A stretch of DNA of 50,792 nucleotides from Acidimicrobiia bacterium (GCA_009835395.1 VXXM01000077.1:1-50792), one strand, 5' to 3'. Positions 1 to 8,563 are shown, counted from the stretch's first letter. The notes: generated by a model from the letters alone, not told the origin. A program made the numbers and translations.

Positions 1-2
1 CG

Positions 3-416
3 GTTAATCGGCGCGCCATGTTCCTCCTGTCGAGGGACGTGGGGGGCGGTATGGCGGAGAAGGGGTGGGGCCGCATACTCAACATCTCCAGCGTGGGCGC
101 TCGCACCGGCGGCGTGTCGCAGTCGGCGGTCTACAACGCCACGAAGGCCGCCATCGTCTCCTTGACGAAGAACTTCGCCCGCAACTACGGCCCGGCGGGG
201 GTGACGGTGAACGCGGTGCTGCCCGGGTTCACCGACAGCTTCATGACCTCGCACGTCACCGCTGAGGAGCGCTCCTTGTGGATGTCGCAGATTCCGATCG
301 GCAGAGCAGCGCAACCGCACGAGATCGGCGACGTGGTCGCCTTCCTCGCCTCGGATGCAGCCGGCTACATGACGGGTGCCTCCGTCGACGTCAACGGCGG
401 CTGGGTGATGACCTGA
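3..416 (+). CDS. SDR-family oxidoreductase, C-terminal part (5' end outside window)
   Basis: This is the C-terminal 137 residues of a short-chain dehydrogenase/reductase, an NAD(P)-dependent oxidoreductase of the Rossmann type. The reading frame is open to the left edge, and its first visible residues (VNRRAMFLLSR) match the usual SDR helix before strand 5, so the true start lies upstream. Visible family features are the NISS strand with the catalytic serine region, the YNATK motif (Tyr-x3-Lys catalytic pair), the VNAVLPGF segment after it, and the C-terminal TGASVDVNGGW signature of FabG-like enzymes. Without the N-terminus the cofactor motif cannot be seen and the substrate is unknown. The next gene starts 90 bases downstream on the same strand. 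Confidence 0.9.
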   Translation, partial: VNRRAMFLLSRDVGGGMAEKGWGRILNISSVGARTGGVSQSAVYNATKAAIVSLTKNFARNYGPAGVTVNAVLPGFTDSFMTSHVTAEERSLWMSQIPIGRAAQPHEIGDVVAFLASDAAGYMTGASVDVNGGWVMT

Positions 417-506
417 CGGCCGGAGCGCCGCGACACCCCTAGTTACCGCCGGCGCCGCATACGCATCGGAACACCGGAGCCAGGGGGTGCGCGAGTATTA
501 CGACCG

Positions 507-854
507 ATGATTGTTGTTGCGACCCGGCTGCAGTTGAGGGGCTGGCGGCACCTGCGGCGCTTCTTCGCCATCAACGGTGAAATCAAGGCTCAGTTGAGAG
601 ACGACCCGGGAGTGGTCCGCTACCGGCGGAGGGCCGACTTCCTGCGGCTGCGGTTCTACACGCAGTCCATCTGGCGGGAGTCCGCGGCGATCGACGACTT
701 CGTGCGATCCGGCGCCCACCTGCAGTCGATGGTCGTCTTCGACGAGATCGCCGACCGCGACGCCTCGGCGTTCCTGCGCTGGGAGGTGTCGACTCAGAAG
801 TTTCCGACCTGGCACGAGGCCAGGAGAAGTCTCGCCTCGGGGGATATGCGCTGA
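507..854 (+). CDS. Small DUF3291/monooxygenase-like protein, function unknown
   Basis: This 115-residue protein resembles the small dimeric alpha-beta barrel proteins grouped with antibiotic biosynthesis monooxygenase and DUF3291 families. Supporting features are an N-terminal strand (MIVVATRLQL), a central stretch of alternating charged residues with VRYRRRADFLRLRFYTQSIWRE, and a helix followed by a strand ending in MVVFDEI. No cofactor motif is recognisable, and many members of this fold act without a metal. The start was chosen because the barrel strand begins immediately. A hexamer TATTAC lies 5 bases before the ATG, so a leaderless mRNA is possible but weak. It may be co-transcribed with the SDR gene upstream. 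The substrate is unknown. Confidence 0.7.
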   Translation: MIVVATRLQLRGWRHLRRFFAINGEIKAQLRDDPGVVRYRRRADFLRLRFYTQSIWRESAAIDDFVRSGAHLQSMVVFDEIADRDASAFLRWEVSTQKFPTWHEARRSLASGDMR

Positions 855-958
855 TCGGCCCGGGCGCCGGGGACGTGCCACGAGGATCGTGTGGGGAGGA
901 TCCAGGCTCCCGGCCAGGGAAGTGGTCAGAGGAATTTTCTTCCTAGTTAGAACAGACG

Positions 959-987
959 TTGTTGCTGTCGCATGGGTCCGCTAGAGT
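959..987 (+). promoter_or_regulatory. Candidate promoter for the DUF222/HNH gene
   Basis: A -35-like TTGTTG (959-964) and a -10-like TAGAGT (982-987) are separated by 17 bases. Transcription from here would give a leader of about 105 bases before the ATG at 1099. This is a sequence match only. Confidence 0.35.
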
Positions 988-1098
988 AGGGGTACCGGTT
1001 GCTGGCCTCTGCTGCGGCGGGGGTTGGTGTTCCCTGACCGGCTTGTCGGCTCCGCCGACCCGAAGCCGATCACGATGCGCGTCTGCGGGGAACGACCG

Positions 1099-2373
1099 AT
1101 GGCCGATCTTGACCTCTCCAACTTCGAGACTGCCGCTGAGACGGCGGCGCAGATCGTTGCCTCGTTCGATGCGTCGCTTGCGGGTCTGCGGGCGTTGGGC
1201 GATGAGCACCTGGAGGAGCAGTTGCATCTCGTCGGGCGTTGCGAATCGCGGCTCGCCGCGGTGAAGGCTGAGAAGATCACCGCTTTGGCCCGCCGTGATG
1301 GCGAGGGGCGGGCGGCGGATGTGTTGCGCAACGATGTGAAGCAGTCCAAGGGCTCGGCGAAGCGGCAGGTGAAGGAGGCGGGACAGCTTGCCCAGGTGCC
1401 GAAGGTGGCTCGGGCGCTCGCGGAGGGGGCGATCACGCCCCAGCACGCCCGGTTGATCGCCGAGGCCGCCGAGGCGGCGCCTCCGGGGGCGCCGATCGAT
1501 GAGACCGAGTTGCTCGCCGCGGCCGCCGAGCAGCCGGCGGACTTGTTCGGCGCGACGGTGCGTGATCATCTCAACGAGCGCGATCGCGGCGACCTGGAGG
1601 AGCGCCGCAAGCGTCAGCGCTCCCAGCGGCGGCTCACGTGGAAGCGCCAGCCCGACGGCATGTTCGAGTTGTTCGGCCGGTTCGATCCCCTCACCGGCGG
1701 CCGCATCGAGACCGCGATCACCGCCGTCGCGAACAGGCTCTGGCGCGACGAGGACCCGAAGAACCGCCCGACTCCTCAGCAGCGTCTCGCGGATGCTCTC
1801 GAATCGCTCGTCACCCACAGCGGCGGCGAGGCCACAGAAGGAGCCCAGGGCGTGGACCTGCTCGTCATCGTTGACTACGACGTCCTGGCCGGGCGACTCG
1901 CCAACCCCCGTCTGGTTGACGGAACGCCGCTGTCGGCGCAGGAACTGCTCGGGCTGGCGTGTTACGCCAACATCCTGCCGGCCGTCTTCGATCAGAAGAG
2001 CCGGCCGCTGTGGCTGGGCCGCGGCCGCCGGCATGCCACCAAGCACCAGCGTTCGGTGCTCGCCGCCCGGGACAAGGGCTGTATCGGCTGCGCCACCTCC
2101 CCCAACTGGACCCAGGCCCACCACGTCTGGCACTGGGAACACGGCGGGGGAACCGACATCGACAACATGTGCCTGCTCTGCAGCCACTGCCACAACCTCG
2201 TCCACACCAACGCAGCCGACATCACCCAAGGGTCCGACGGTGGCTTCACGCTCCACCATCGGCGTCGCAGCCGAGCGCCGTCACCGGCCGGGCTGAACGG
2301 TTCCCATCGGACGTCCAGGCCCGTCGAGTCGTCCCGCAACACCGGCGACGTCGCTCTCCCGCTCCGCTGCTGA
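1099..2373 (+). CDS. DUF222 domain protein with C-terminal HNH nuclease domain
   Basis: This 424-residue protein has the layout of actinobacterial DUF222/HNH proteins (the 13E12-repeat family): a long helical, charged N-terminal region, then a zinc-binding HNH nuclease-like module. In the C-terminal part the paired cysteines C328-x2-C331 are followed by a His-His pair, WEHGGGT, DN and a second Cys-x2-Cys-x2-His set, the usual zinc-stabilised HNH core. Such proteins are often multicopy in actinobacterial genomes. Their biological role is not settled, although nuclease activity is inferred from the domain. The ATG at 1099 was chosen over 1024 or 1075 because a GGGG-rich stretch lies 8 bases upstream and the conserved helix follows at once. 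The last 45 residues are Arg/Ser-rich and probably disordered. Confidence 0.85.
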   Translation: MADLDLSNFETAAETAAQIVASFDASLAGLRALGDEHLEEQLHLVGRCESRLAAVKAEKITALARRDGEGRAADVLRNDVKQSKGSAKRQVKEAGQLAQVPKVARALAEGAITPQHARLIAEAAEAAPPGAPIDETELLAAAAEQPADLFGATVRDHLNERDRGDLEERRKRQRSQRRLTWKRQPDGMFELFGRFDPLTGGRIETAITAVANRLWRDEDPKNRPTPQQRLADALESLVTHSGGEATEGAQGVDLLVIVDYDVLAGRLANPRLVDGTPLSAQELLGLACYANILPAVFDQKSRPLWLGRGRRHATKHQRSVLAARDKGCIGCATSPNWTQAHHVWHWEHGGGTDIDNMCLLCSHCHNLVHTNAADITQGSDGGFTLHHRRRSRAPSPAGLNGSHRTSRPVESSRNTGDVALPLRC

Positions 2374-2472
2374 CCCGATCCCTGCCCTCTCAGTCGGCGG
2401 GGACCTGGGGGTATCCTTGGTGATCGCCCCAGGGCGGTGGCTCAGGCAGTGGCTTTCCGAGGAGGTGCTGGC

Positions 2473-2550
2473 GTGTTCCGGGAGCCTTCGGCTCTCCTGT
2501 CGCCCGAGATGTCTGGGACCGTCGCGCCCGAGCGGAGGTCCGAATTGTGA
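2473..2550 (+). CDS. Possible 25-residue leader peptide ORF
   Basis: A GTG at 2473 stands 7 bases after a strong ribosome-binding sequence (GAGGAGG, 2459-2465). It opens a 25-codon frame that ends in a TGA overlapping the GTG start of the next gene (GTGA). The peptide has no recognisable motif. The good ribosome site and stop-start overlap suggest translational coupling to the downstream membrane protein. Its small size means chance cannot be excluded. Confidence 0.35.
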   Translation: MFREPSALLSPEMSGTVAPERRSEL

Positions 2551-3302
2551 GCGGTGGTGAGCTTGCCGTGGTGCTGGCCAGCGTGGCCGTGGTGGTGGCG
2601 GTGGCGGTCCTCGGTGCCGTGGGGGTGAGCCTCAGCCGGTCGCTGAAGGAGCTGCGCCGCCTGCTGGGTGAGATTCGCCGCGACTTGGTTCCGGCTGTCG
2701 AGCGCATCGAGGAGGCCTCGGGGCGGGTGACGGGCGAGGTGCAGCGGGTCGGGGGTCTTCTGGACGTCGCCGAGGCTGTGTCCGAGCGAGCCGAGTCGCT
2801 GTCGCGGGTGACCTATCGAGCCCTCGTCGAGCCGTTCGCGGCGGTCGCCTCGCTGTTCCGCCGCGGCGACCCGCCCGAGGCGGACACCACCGCAGGATCC
2901 GAGCCGCCCGTCAACGGCTGGGCGGCCGCGGCGCGACGGCCGTCCCGGCGGCCTTCCTGGACGCGCCGGGCCAGTGTGTATCTGCTGCGCTCGGGGTATC
3001 AGGCCGCCTCGGCGCGCATCGCCGCGCGTCTCGCCGGCGTGCAGGCCCAGCGCAGTGCCGCGCCGACCACGCGGGCCGAAGCCACCGGTTCCCGGGGACA
3101 GTCCGGGGACGCCGGGACCGCCTCCGGCAAGACGTCCGGTGGGTCCCCGCCCGGCCGTTCCGGTGCCACGGCCGCGGGATCCTCGTGGGCGCGCCAGCTG
3201 ACCGATGCGGTGCGAGAGGTCACCGACGAGATCTTCGAGGCCATCGAGGAGAGTCGCCGGACTCTTCGGGATGATGGGCGCGAGCAGGAACGCCCCGAGT
3301 AG
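2547..3302 (+). CDS. DUF948-type membrane-anchored protein
   Basis: This 251-residue protein has one N-terminal membrane segment (about residues 6-27, Ala/Val rich). A heptad-like amphipathic helix follows (SLKELRRLLGEIRRDL and on to about residue 75), as in DUF948 proteins. The middle is low-complexity (Gly, Ser, Pro, Arg), and the last 35 residues form another charged helix. In actinobacteria DUF948 genes commonly sit just upstream of alaS, as here. The molecular role is unknown, although general stress and envelope roles have been proposed for relatives. The GTG start is preceded by GGAGGT 8 bases upstream and overlaps the stop of a possible leader ORF. The protein probably merges DUF948 with the separate short helical protein often found beside it. 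Confidence 0.75.
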   Translation: MSGGELAVVLASVAVVVAVAVLGAVGVSLSRSLKELRRLLGEIRRDLVPAVERIEEASGRVTGEVQRVGGLLDVAEAVSERAESLSRVTYRALVEPFAAVASLFRRGDPPEADTTAGSEPPVNGWAAAARRPSRRPSWTRRASVYLLRSGYQAASARIAARLAGVQAQRSAAPTTRAEATGSRGQSGDAGTASGKTSGGSPPGRSGATAAGSSWARQLTDAVREVTDEIFEAIEESRRTLRDDGREQERPE

Positions 3303-3379
3303 CACCCCGCCCCGATCCGGCAATACCCTCGTTCCGAGATCCTGATCGTCCGAGCACGACCCCACCCCAGGCCCACGCC

Positions 3380-5974
3380 ATGTCCGGAACCACAGCACGC
3401 GAGCTGCGCAGCATCTTCACCGGCTTCTTCGCCGAGCGCGACCACACGATCGTCCCCTCGGCAAGCCTCATTCCCTACGACCCCACGCTGCTGTTCACCG
3501 TCGCCGGGATGGTGCCGTTCAAGGCCTACTTCACAGGCACCGAGCCGTCGCCGTACAAGCGGGCCACGACGGTGCAGAAGTGCGTCCGGGCCGGCGGCAA
3601 GCAGAACGACCTCGACGAGATCGGCCGCACCCGCCGGCATCTCAGCTTCTTCGAGATGCTCGGCAACTTCAGCTTCGGCGACTACTTCAAGGACGACGCC
3701 ATCGCCTGGGCCTGGGAGCTGTCGACCGAGCGCCTCGGATTCGACCCGGACCGTCTCTGGATCACGGTCCACCTCAGCGACGACGAGGCCGCCGAGATCT
3801 GGCAAGACGCCGTGGGTGTGCCCGCCGAGCGGATCCAGCGGCTCGACGAGGACAACTTCTGGCGCATGGGCGACACCGGACCCTGCGGGCCGTGCTCGGA
3901 GATCTTCTTCGACAAGGGCGAGGCGTACGGCCCGGGCGGGGGACCGGCGCACGGCGGTGACGAGCGCTACGTGGAGTTCTGGAACCTGGTGTTCATGCAG
4001 TTCGAGCAGCAGCCCGACGGTTCGATGGTGCCTCTGCCCAAGCCCAGCATCGACACCGGCGCCGGCCTCGAGCGGGTCCTGACGCTGCTGCAGGGGGTGG
4101 ACTCGGTCTTCGAGATCGACGAGATGGCGCGGCTGGTCGCCAAGGCGTCCGAACTCTCCGGCGTGCGCCTCGGCGAGAACGGATCGTCCGATGTGTCGCT
4201 GCGCATCCTCGCCGAGCATGCCCGCACCATGGCGTTCCTCATCGGCGACGGCGTGTTCCCGTCCAACTCCGAGCGCGGCCACGTGCTGCGCCGGATCATG
4301 CGCCGCGCCATCCGCCATGCCTACCTGCTCGGCGTGAACAGCGTGGTGACGCCGCTCCTCGTGGACGAGGTGGTCGACATCATGGGCCATGACTATCCCG
4401 AGCTGCTCGGCAATCACGCATTCATTCGCGACGTCACCGAGCGTGAGGAGGTCCGCTTCCGGGAGACCCTCGGGCGAGGTTCGGTGCTGCTGGACGAGGC
4501 GCTGGCGGGCCTGGGGGCGGGGGAGCCGCTGGGTGGCGCCGTGACGTTCCTGCTGCACGACACCTACGGCTTCCCCTTCGAGGTGACCGAGGAGATCGCC
4601 CGCGAGCGGGGCGTGGAGTTGGACAGCGAGGGGTTCGAGGCCGAACTGGCCGAGCAGCGTCGCCGGGCCCGGGAGGACTTCGAGGCCCGCTCGACCGATG
4701 CCGGCGACCTGAGCGTCTACTTGGAGGTGCTGGACGAGTTCGGCGAGACCGAGTTCGTGGGCCGCGACCGCGTCGAGTCGACCGGGCGGGTGCTGGCGGT
4801 GACCGAGTCGGGCGTCGTGTTGGACCGCACCCCGTTCTACGCCGAGGCGGGCGGGCAGATCGGCGACACCGGCCACCTGTACCCGGACGGCGGCGACGAG
4901 GCGCTGGCGGTCAGCGACACCACCTACGTGGTGGCGGGCCTGCACCTGCACCACGTCGAAGGTGCGATGGGCCGGCTGCGGCCCGGCCAGAGCGTGCGGG
5001 CGGTCATCGACGGCAGGCGGCGGGCCGGCATCCGCCGCCACCACACGGGCACCCACATCCTGCACTGGGCGCTGCGGGAGGTGCTGGGCTCCCACGTCAA
5101 GCAGCAGGGCTCGCTGGTGGCGCCCGACCGGTTGCGTTTCGACTTCAGCCACTACAGCGGCCTCAGCGGCGACGACATCGCCGCCATCGAGGACGTCGCC
5201 AACGCCGAGATCCTCGCCAACCCGACGTGTCGCCACTACGAGACCTCGATGGAGGAGGCCAAGGCGGCGGGGGCGATCGCGTTCTTCGGCGACAAGTACA
5301 GCGACACCGTGCGGGTGCTGGAGGCCGGCCCGAACTCCATCGAGCTCTGCGGCGGGACCCACGTGCGGGCACTCGGTGACATCGGGCCGCTGAAGATCGT
5401 CTCCGAGGGATCCATCGGGTCGAACATCCGCCGGCTCGAGGCTGTGTGCGGGGACATCCCGATCCAGCGGCTGCGCCACGCCGAGTCCCGCCTGGCGGAG
5501 GCGGCCGGCGTGCTCGGCGTGCCGCCCGAGGACGTGGTGGCGGGAGCGGGCCGCTGGGCCGGCGAGTTGAAGGCCCTGCGGGACGAGTTGAAACAACTGC
5601 GGCGCCAGGCGGCCGGCGACCGGGCCGGCGACCTCACCGCAGTCGCCGACGACGGCCTGGTGGTGGCTCGGATCGACGGCGTGGACCGCAACGAGTTGCG
5701 CGATCTGGCCGTCACCGTGCGCGATCGCGACGGCGTGACCGGGGTGGTCCTGGCGACCGCGCCGGCGAGCGGCGGCGTGGCGTTCGTGTCCGCGGTGGTG
5801 CCGGGCGAGGGCTGGCACGCCTCGGACCTGCTCGGCGACGCCCTCAAGCTGGTCGGCGGGGGAGGGGGCCGGAACCCCGACTTCGCCACCGCCGGCGGCA
5901 AGGACGCCACCCGCCTCGACGAGGCACTGGACCTGGTGCGTCAAGCGGCCGCAGCCCAGCGCACGGCCGGCTGA
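3380..5974 (+). CDS. alaS: Alanyl-tRNA synthetase
   Basis: AlaS charges tRNA-Ala with alanine in the cytoplasm and clears mischarged seryl- and glycyl-tRNA. At 864 residues it is a normal bacterial length. The class II catalytic core begins at the N-terminus (ELRSIFTGFF, then KCVRAGGKQNDL and the GDTGPCGPCSEI segment). The editing domain carries the zinc-ligand set: HHTGTHILH near residue 553, and C657 with H661 in CGGTH. The C-terminal part ends in a Gly-rich C-Ala domain. The ATG at 3380 begins the conserved N-terminus directly. alaS is followed by ruvX-mltG-aroE in many actinobacteria; here that block is present but inverted, so its end meets the aroE stop codon 3 bases away. Confidence 0.98.
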   Translation: MSGTTARELRSIFTGFFAERDHTIVPSASLIPYDPTLLFTVAGMVPFKAYFTGTEPSPYKRATTVQKCVRAGGKQNDLDEIGRTRRHLSFFEMLGNFSFGDYFKDDAIAWAWELSTERLGFDPDRLWITVHLSDDEAAEIWQDAVGVPAERIQRLDEDNFWRMGDTGPCGPCSEIFFDKGEAYGPGGGPAHGGDERYVEFWNLVFMQFEQQPDGSMVPLPKPSIDTGAGLERVLTLLQGVDSVFEIDEMARLVAKASELSGVRLGENGSSDVSLRILAEHARTMAFLIGDGVFPSNSERGHVLRRIMRRAIRHAYLLGVNSVVTPLLVDEVVDIMGHDYPELLGNHAFIRDVTEREEVRFRETLGRGSVLLDEALAGLGAGEPLGGAVTFLLHDTYGFPFEVTEEIARERGVELDSEGFEAELAEQRRRAREDFEARSTDAGDLSVYLEVLDEFGETEFVGRDRVESTGRVLAVTESGVVLDRTPFYAEAGGQIGDTGHLYPDGGDEALAVSDTTYVVAGLHLHHVEGAMGRLRPGQSVRAVIDGRRRAGIRRHHTGTHILHWALREVLGSHVKQQGSLVAPDRLRFDFSHYSGLSGDDIAAIEDVANAEILANPTCRHYETSMEEAKAAGAIAFFGDKYSDTVRVLEAGPNSIELCGGTHVRALGDIGPLKIVSEGSIGSNIRRLEAVCGDIPIQRLRHAESRLAEAAGVLGVPPEDVVAGAGRWAGELKALRDELKQLRRQAAGDRAGDLTAVADDGLVVARIDGVDRNELRDLAVTVRDRDGVTGVVLATAPASGGVAFVSAVVPGEGWHASDLLGDALKLVGGGGGRNPDFATAGGKDATRLDEALDLVRQAAAAQRTAG

Positions 5975-5977
5975 GCC

Positions 5978-6826
5978 TCAGCGCCGGGCCAGAGCCTGCT
6001 TCGTGGCGGCCACCATGGCGTCGATCGGCGCATCGGTGCCGGTCCACAGCTCGAAGGCCCGGGCGGCCTGGTGGACCAGCATGCGCACGCCGTTGAAGGC
6101 GCGCAGGCCGCGCTCGCGTGCGGCCGCCAGCAGCGCAGTCTCAGCCGGCTCGTAGACGAGGTCCACGAGCAGCTGGTCGGGCCGCAGCAGCCCCGGATCC
6201 AGCGGCATCGGAGCGCCGCGGTGGCCGCGCATCCCCACCGGGGTGGCGTTGACGACGAGATCGAAGCCGCCCACCTCGCCCGGCTCGGCGACGCGCCCCC
6301 GATCTCCCGCCAGCGCGGCGGCGGTCACGGCGTTCGGGGCGGTGCGGTTCACGACCGCGACCTCCGCCGCCCCGGCGTCGGCGAGAGCCAGAGTCACGGC
6401 CCGCGCCGCGCCGCCGGCGCCGAGCACCACGCAGCGAGTCCCCGCCGGCGACCAGCCGGCCTCGTCCGCCAGCGCGTCCACGAAGCCGCCGCCGTCGGTG
6501 TTGTGGCCCACCAGCCGGTCGCCGTGGCGTGCCACGCAGTTCACGGCGCCCAGCAGGCGCGCCGCGGGCGAGAGCTCGTCGACCGCGGCGGCGACCGCTG
6601 CCTTGTGCGGCATGGTCACCGAGAGGCCCTCGATCCCGAGTGCCACCGCCCCGGCCAGCGCGTCGGGCACCCGGCCCTCGGGCACCTCGCAGGCCAGGAA
6701 CACCCAGTCCAGCCCGCAGGCGGCGAAGGCGGCGTTGTGGATGACCGGCGACAGCGAATGACGGACCGGGTCGCCGATCACGATCGCCAGGCGGGTCTTC
6801 CCGCTGAGTCCGGCCGGTTGTGCCAT
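5978..6826 (-). CDS. aroE: Shikimate dehydrogenase
   Basis: AroE reduces 3-dehydroshikimate to shikimate with NADPH, step four of the shikimate pathway. The 282-residue protein shows the substrate-binding SLSP (residues 24-27), the catalytic lysine K75 in TMPHK, and the partner aspartate D111 in NTDG. The nucleotide motif GAGGAARA lies near 136-143. The ATG shares its A with the stop codon of mltG (TGATG), so the two are translationally coupled as the end of the ruvX-mltG-aroE minus-strand operon. The other shikimate genes of the window (aroKB, aroQ) lie on the opposite strand beyond ruvX. No aroC is present nearby. Confidence 0.97.
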   Translation of the reverse strand: MAQPAGLSGKTRLAIVIGDPVRHSLSPVIHNAAFAACGLDWVFLACEVPEGRVPDALAGAVALGIEGLSVTMPHKAAVAAAVDELSPAARLLGAVNCVARHGDRLVGHNTDGGGFVDALADEAGWSPAGTRCVVLGAGGAARAVTLALADAGAAEVAVVNRTAPNAVTAAALAGDRGRVAEPGEVGGFDLVVNATPVGMRGHRGAPMPLDPGLLRPDQLLVDLVYEPAETALLAAARERGLRAFNGVRMLVHQAARAFELWTGTDAPIDAMVAATKQALARR

Positions 6827-8073
6827 CAGAACACCCCCCGGGCGCGAGCGTCGGCCGATCGCACCAGGAACTCGTCGTAGTCCTCGGTGAAGAACAGTGT
6901 GCCGTCCCTCTCGACCAGTACGAAGAACAGCCACCCACCCGGCGCGGGGTTCATGGCGGCCGTCAGCGACTCGCGGCCCGCCGCGGCGATCGGTGTGGGC
7001 GGCAGGCCGGCGAACCTGCGGGTGTTGTAGGGCGAGTCGACGTCGAGGTCCGTGAGCGTCAGGGAACTCTTGCGCTGACCGATGGCGTAGAGCACGGTGG
7101 CGTCCATCTGCAGGGGCATGCCGGCGTTGAGGCGGTTGTAGATCACCCGCGCCACCTTCGGGCGGTCCTCGGAGCGCGCCGCCTCCGCTTCCACGATCGA
7201 GGCCGCCACGAGCAACTGGTAGGGCGTGAGGCCGATGCGCGCCAAGGCATCGTCGTAGCCGATCTGGGTCGCCACGGTGTCGAACTGCTCCACCATCCGG
7301 CGCACCAGATCGCGCTCGTCGCTCACGCCCCTCTCGTCCACCTGGTAGGTGTCGGGGAACAGCACTCCCTCCAGGCTGGTGATCCCCGCGGGCACGTACC
7401 TCGACCGGACCTGCCCGTCGGTGAGTGCCGCCTGCAGCTCGACGGGATCGAACTCCGGGAGGGAGTCCAGCAGCCGGTCGGCGATCTCGCTGAGCCAGAG
7501 GCCTTCGGGGATCGTGATGCTCTCGCCCACAGGCGGGATCGGCCCGGCCTCCAGCACGGCCAGGGCCTGATCCACCGACATGTTCTCGGCGAAGTAGTAG
7601 GACCCGGCCTGGAGGCTCGCGGCGTCGCGCCACCAGAGGCGGGTGATGGTGGCGTTCGCCACCACGCCCTCGTTCGCCAGGATCCTGGCGATGTCGTTGA
7701 CGCCGGCGCCGCTGGGGATCTCCACCAGGAAGCGGCCCTGCGGCTCACCCGGCGGGTCGAGTTGGCGCTGCAACCACGAGTTGCCCCACCAGTAGGCGCC
7801 ACCGAGCACGAGCGCCAGGATGCCCGCCAGCACCAGCAGGCGCCGCCAGAACCCCCAGGGGCGCCGGAAGCGGATCCAGGCGTCGTCACCGAAGAACAGG
7901 GCCTCGTCCTCGGCGATCGCTTCGGGGTCCAGGAGCATGTCACCGGGAGCGGGATCGAGACGCGTCCCGGCGTCCGGAACCGGCGGGGCCTCCGGTGGCG
8001 GCACCGGGGCGGCCTCAGCGGGCTCGCCGGGGAGGAGAGGGTCGATCCCGGGCGGGTCGCGGTCGCCGTTCAC
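6826..8073 (-). CDS. mltG: Endolytic murein transglycosylase MltG (YceG-like)
   Basis: MltG cleaves nascent peptidoglycan strands at the outer face of the membrane and limits glycan length. The 415-residue protein has an acidic, Pro-rich cytoplasmic tail (1-70) and one membrane segment (about 79-96). The YceG domain carries the likely catalytic glutamate E295 in ASIVEAEA, with VARVIYNRL after it and the C-terminal YNTR/GLPPTPI motif. The GTG start overlaps the ruvX stop codon by 4 bases (GTGA) and its own stop overlaps the aroE start. This ruvX-mltG-aroE order is conserved in actinobacteria. Confidence 0.95.
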   Translation of the reverse strand: MNGDRDPPGIDPLLPGEPAEAAPVPPPEAPPVPDAGTRLDPAPGDMLLDPEAIAEDEALFFGDDAWIRFRRPWGFWRRLLVLAGILALVLGGAYWWGNSWLQRQLDPPGEPQGRFLVEIPSGAGVNDIARILANEGVVANATITRLWWRDAASLQAGSYYFAENMSVDQALAVLEAGPIPPVGESITIPEGLWLSEIADRLLDSLPEFDPVELQAALTDGQVRSRYVPAGITSLEGVLFPDTYQVDERGVSDERDLVRRMVEQFDTVATQIGYDDALARIGLTPYQLLVAASIVEAEAARSEDRPKVARVIYNRLNAGMPLQMDATVLYAIGQRKSSLTLTDLDVDSPYNTRRFAGLPPTPIAAAGRESLTAAMNPAPGGWLFFVLVERDGTLFFTEDYDEFLVRSADARARGVF

Positions 8074-8501
8074 GTGGCCCGGGGTTCATGACGGCGGGCA
8101 TCGAGCCAGGACTGCAGCAGCACGGCGGCGGCCACCATGTCCACCACCTGGCGCCGCTTGGGTCCGCGCACCTCACCCATGTCGAGGTGCTGCTCGGCGG
8201 CGGCGGTGCTGAAGCGCTCGTCGCAGGTCTCCACCGGGACCCCGATCGCCGCCTCGAGGCGCGCGATCTCGGCGCGGGCCGCCCGGGCCGCCGGACCCAT
8301 CGATCCGTCCAGGGAGATCGGCAGTCCCACCACCACCACGGCGACGTTGCGCTCGGCCACCACCTCGGCGATGGCGGCGTGGTCCCGGGCCTCCGACCCT
8401 GTTCGCTCCAGGACTTCGAGCGGCGTGGCGATGCGGCCCTCGGAGTCGCTCAGCGCCAGGCCCACCCGGCGTGTCCCCAGGTCGATACCCAACGCTCGCA
8501 C
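8070..8501 (-). CDS. ruvX: RuvX/YqgF-family putative pre-16S rRNA nuclease
   Basis: This 143-residue RNase H-fold protein belongs to the YqgF/RuvX family, linked to maturation of the 16S rRNA 5' end. It shows the first acidic strand GIDLGTRRVGLALSD, the VVVGLP strand with a following Gly-rich loop, the DERFST motif, and a C-terminal helix with VDMVAAAVLL carrying the last acidic residue. The GTG at 8501 begins directly at the first strand. TACCGT lies 7 bases upstream of it, so a leaderless mRNA is likely. It is the first gene of the minus-strand ruvX-mltG-aroE unit and diverges from aroKB. Confidence 0.93.
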   Translation of the reverse strand: MRALGIDLGTRRVGLALSDSEGRIATPLEVLERTGSEARDHAAIAEVVAERNVAVVVVGLPISLDGSMGPAARAARAEIARLEAAIGVPVETCDERFSTAAAEQHLDMGEVRGPKRRQVVDMVAAAVLLQSWLDARRHEPRAT

Positions 8502-8508
8502 GTACCCG

Positions 8509-8514
8509 ACGGTA
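8509..8514 (-). promoter_or_regulatory. Candidate -10 box of ruvX (leaderless arrangement)
   Basis: On the minus strand TACCGT fits the actinobacterial TANNNT pattern and is followed by 7 bases and then the ruvX GTG, so transcription would start at or next to the start codon. It overlaps one copy of the palindrome CGGTACCG. Confidence 0.45.
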
Positions 8515-8556
8515 CCGCTTCGGAACCTTGCTGCCGGGGAGGGTGGAGCGGTACCG
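8510..8556. promoter_or_regulatory. Paired CGGTACCG palindromes between ruvX and aroKB
   Basis: CGGTACCGCT (8510-8519) and its exact reverse complement AGCGGTACCG (8547-8556) form a 10-bp inverted repeat with a 27-base spacer. Each arm also contains the 8-bp palindrome CGGTACCG. One copy overlaps the predicted ruvX -10; the other ends 1 base before the predicted aroKB -10. The layout suggests an operator pair for a dimeric regulator, which is not identified. Confidence 0.4.
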
Positions 8557-8557
8557 G

Positions 8558-8563
8558 TAGCCT
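8558..8563 (+). promoter_or_regulatory. Candidate -10 box of aroKB (leaderless arrangement)
   Basis: TAGCCT fits TANNNT and is followed by 7 bases and then the GTG at 8571. No good ribosome-binding sequence lies within 15 bases of that GTG, which agrees with a leaderless mRNA. Confidence 0.45.

Noticed and set aside
496-501. TATTAC as a leaderless -10 box for the gene at 507
   Set aside because: It does not fit TANNNT and no -35 was visible, so it is mentioned only in the gene entry.
498-881. 127-codon minus-strand frame over the small monooxygenase-like gene
   Set aside because: Its composition is Arg/Pro/Gly-rich without motifs; the plus-strand frame has a recognisable fold pattern.
2478-2496. 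Small hairpin GAGCC-TTC-GGCTC as a terminator after the DUF222/HNH gene
   Set aside because: Five pairs with a 3-base loop, inside a possible coding frame and without a U-tract, is too weak to call.
2999-5944. 981-codon open frame on the minus strand
   Set aside because: It is antisense to alaS, with His/Val/Gly/Arg-rich composition typical of a shadow frame.
5970-5982. Odd palindrome GCTGAG-C-CTCAGC across the alaS and aroE stop codons as a bidirectional terminator
   Set aside because: A realistic hairpin has only 5 pairs and no U-tract; the symmetry arises partly from two facing TGA codons.
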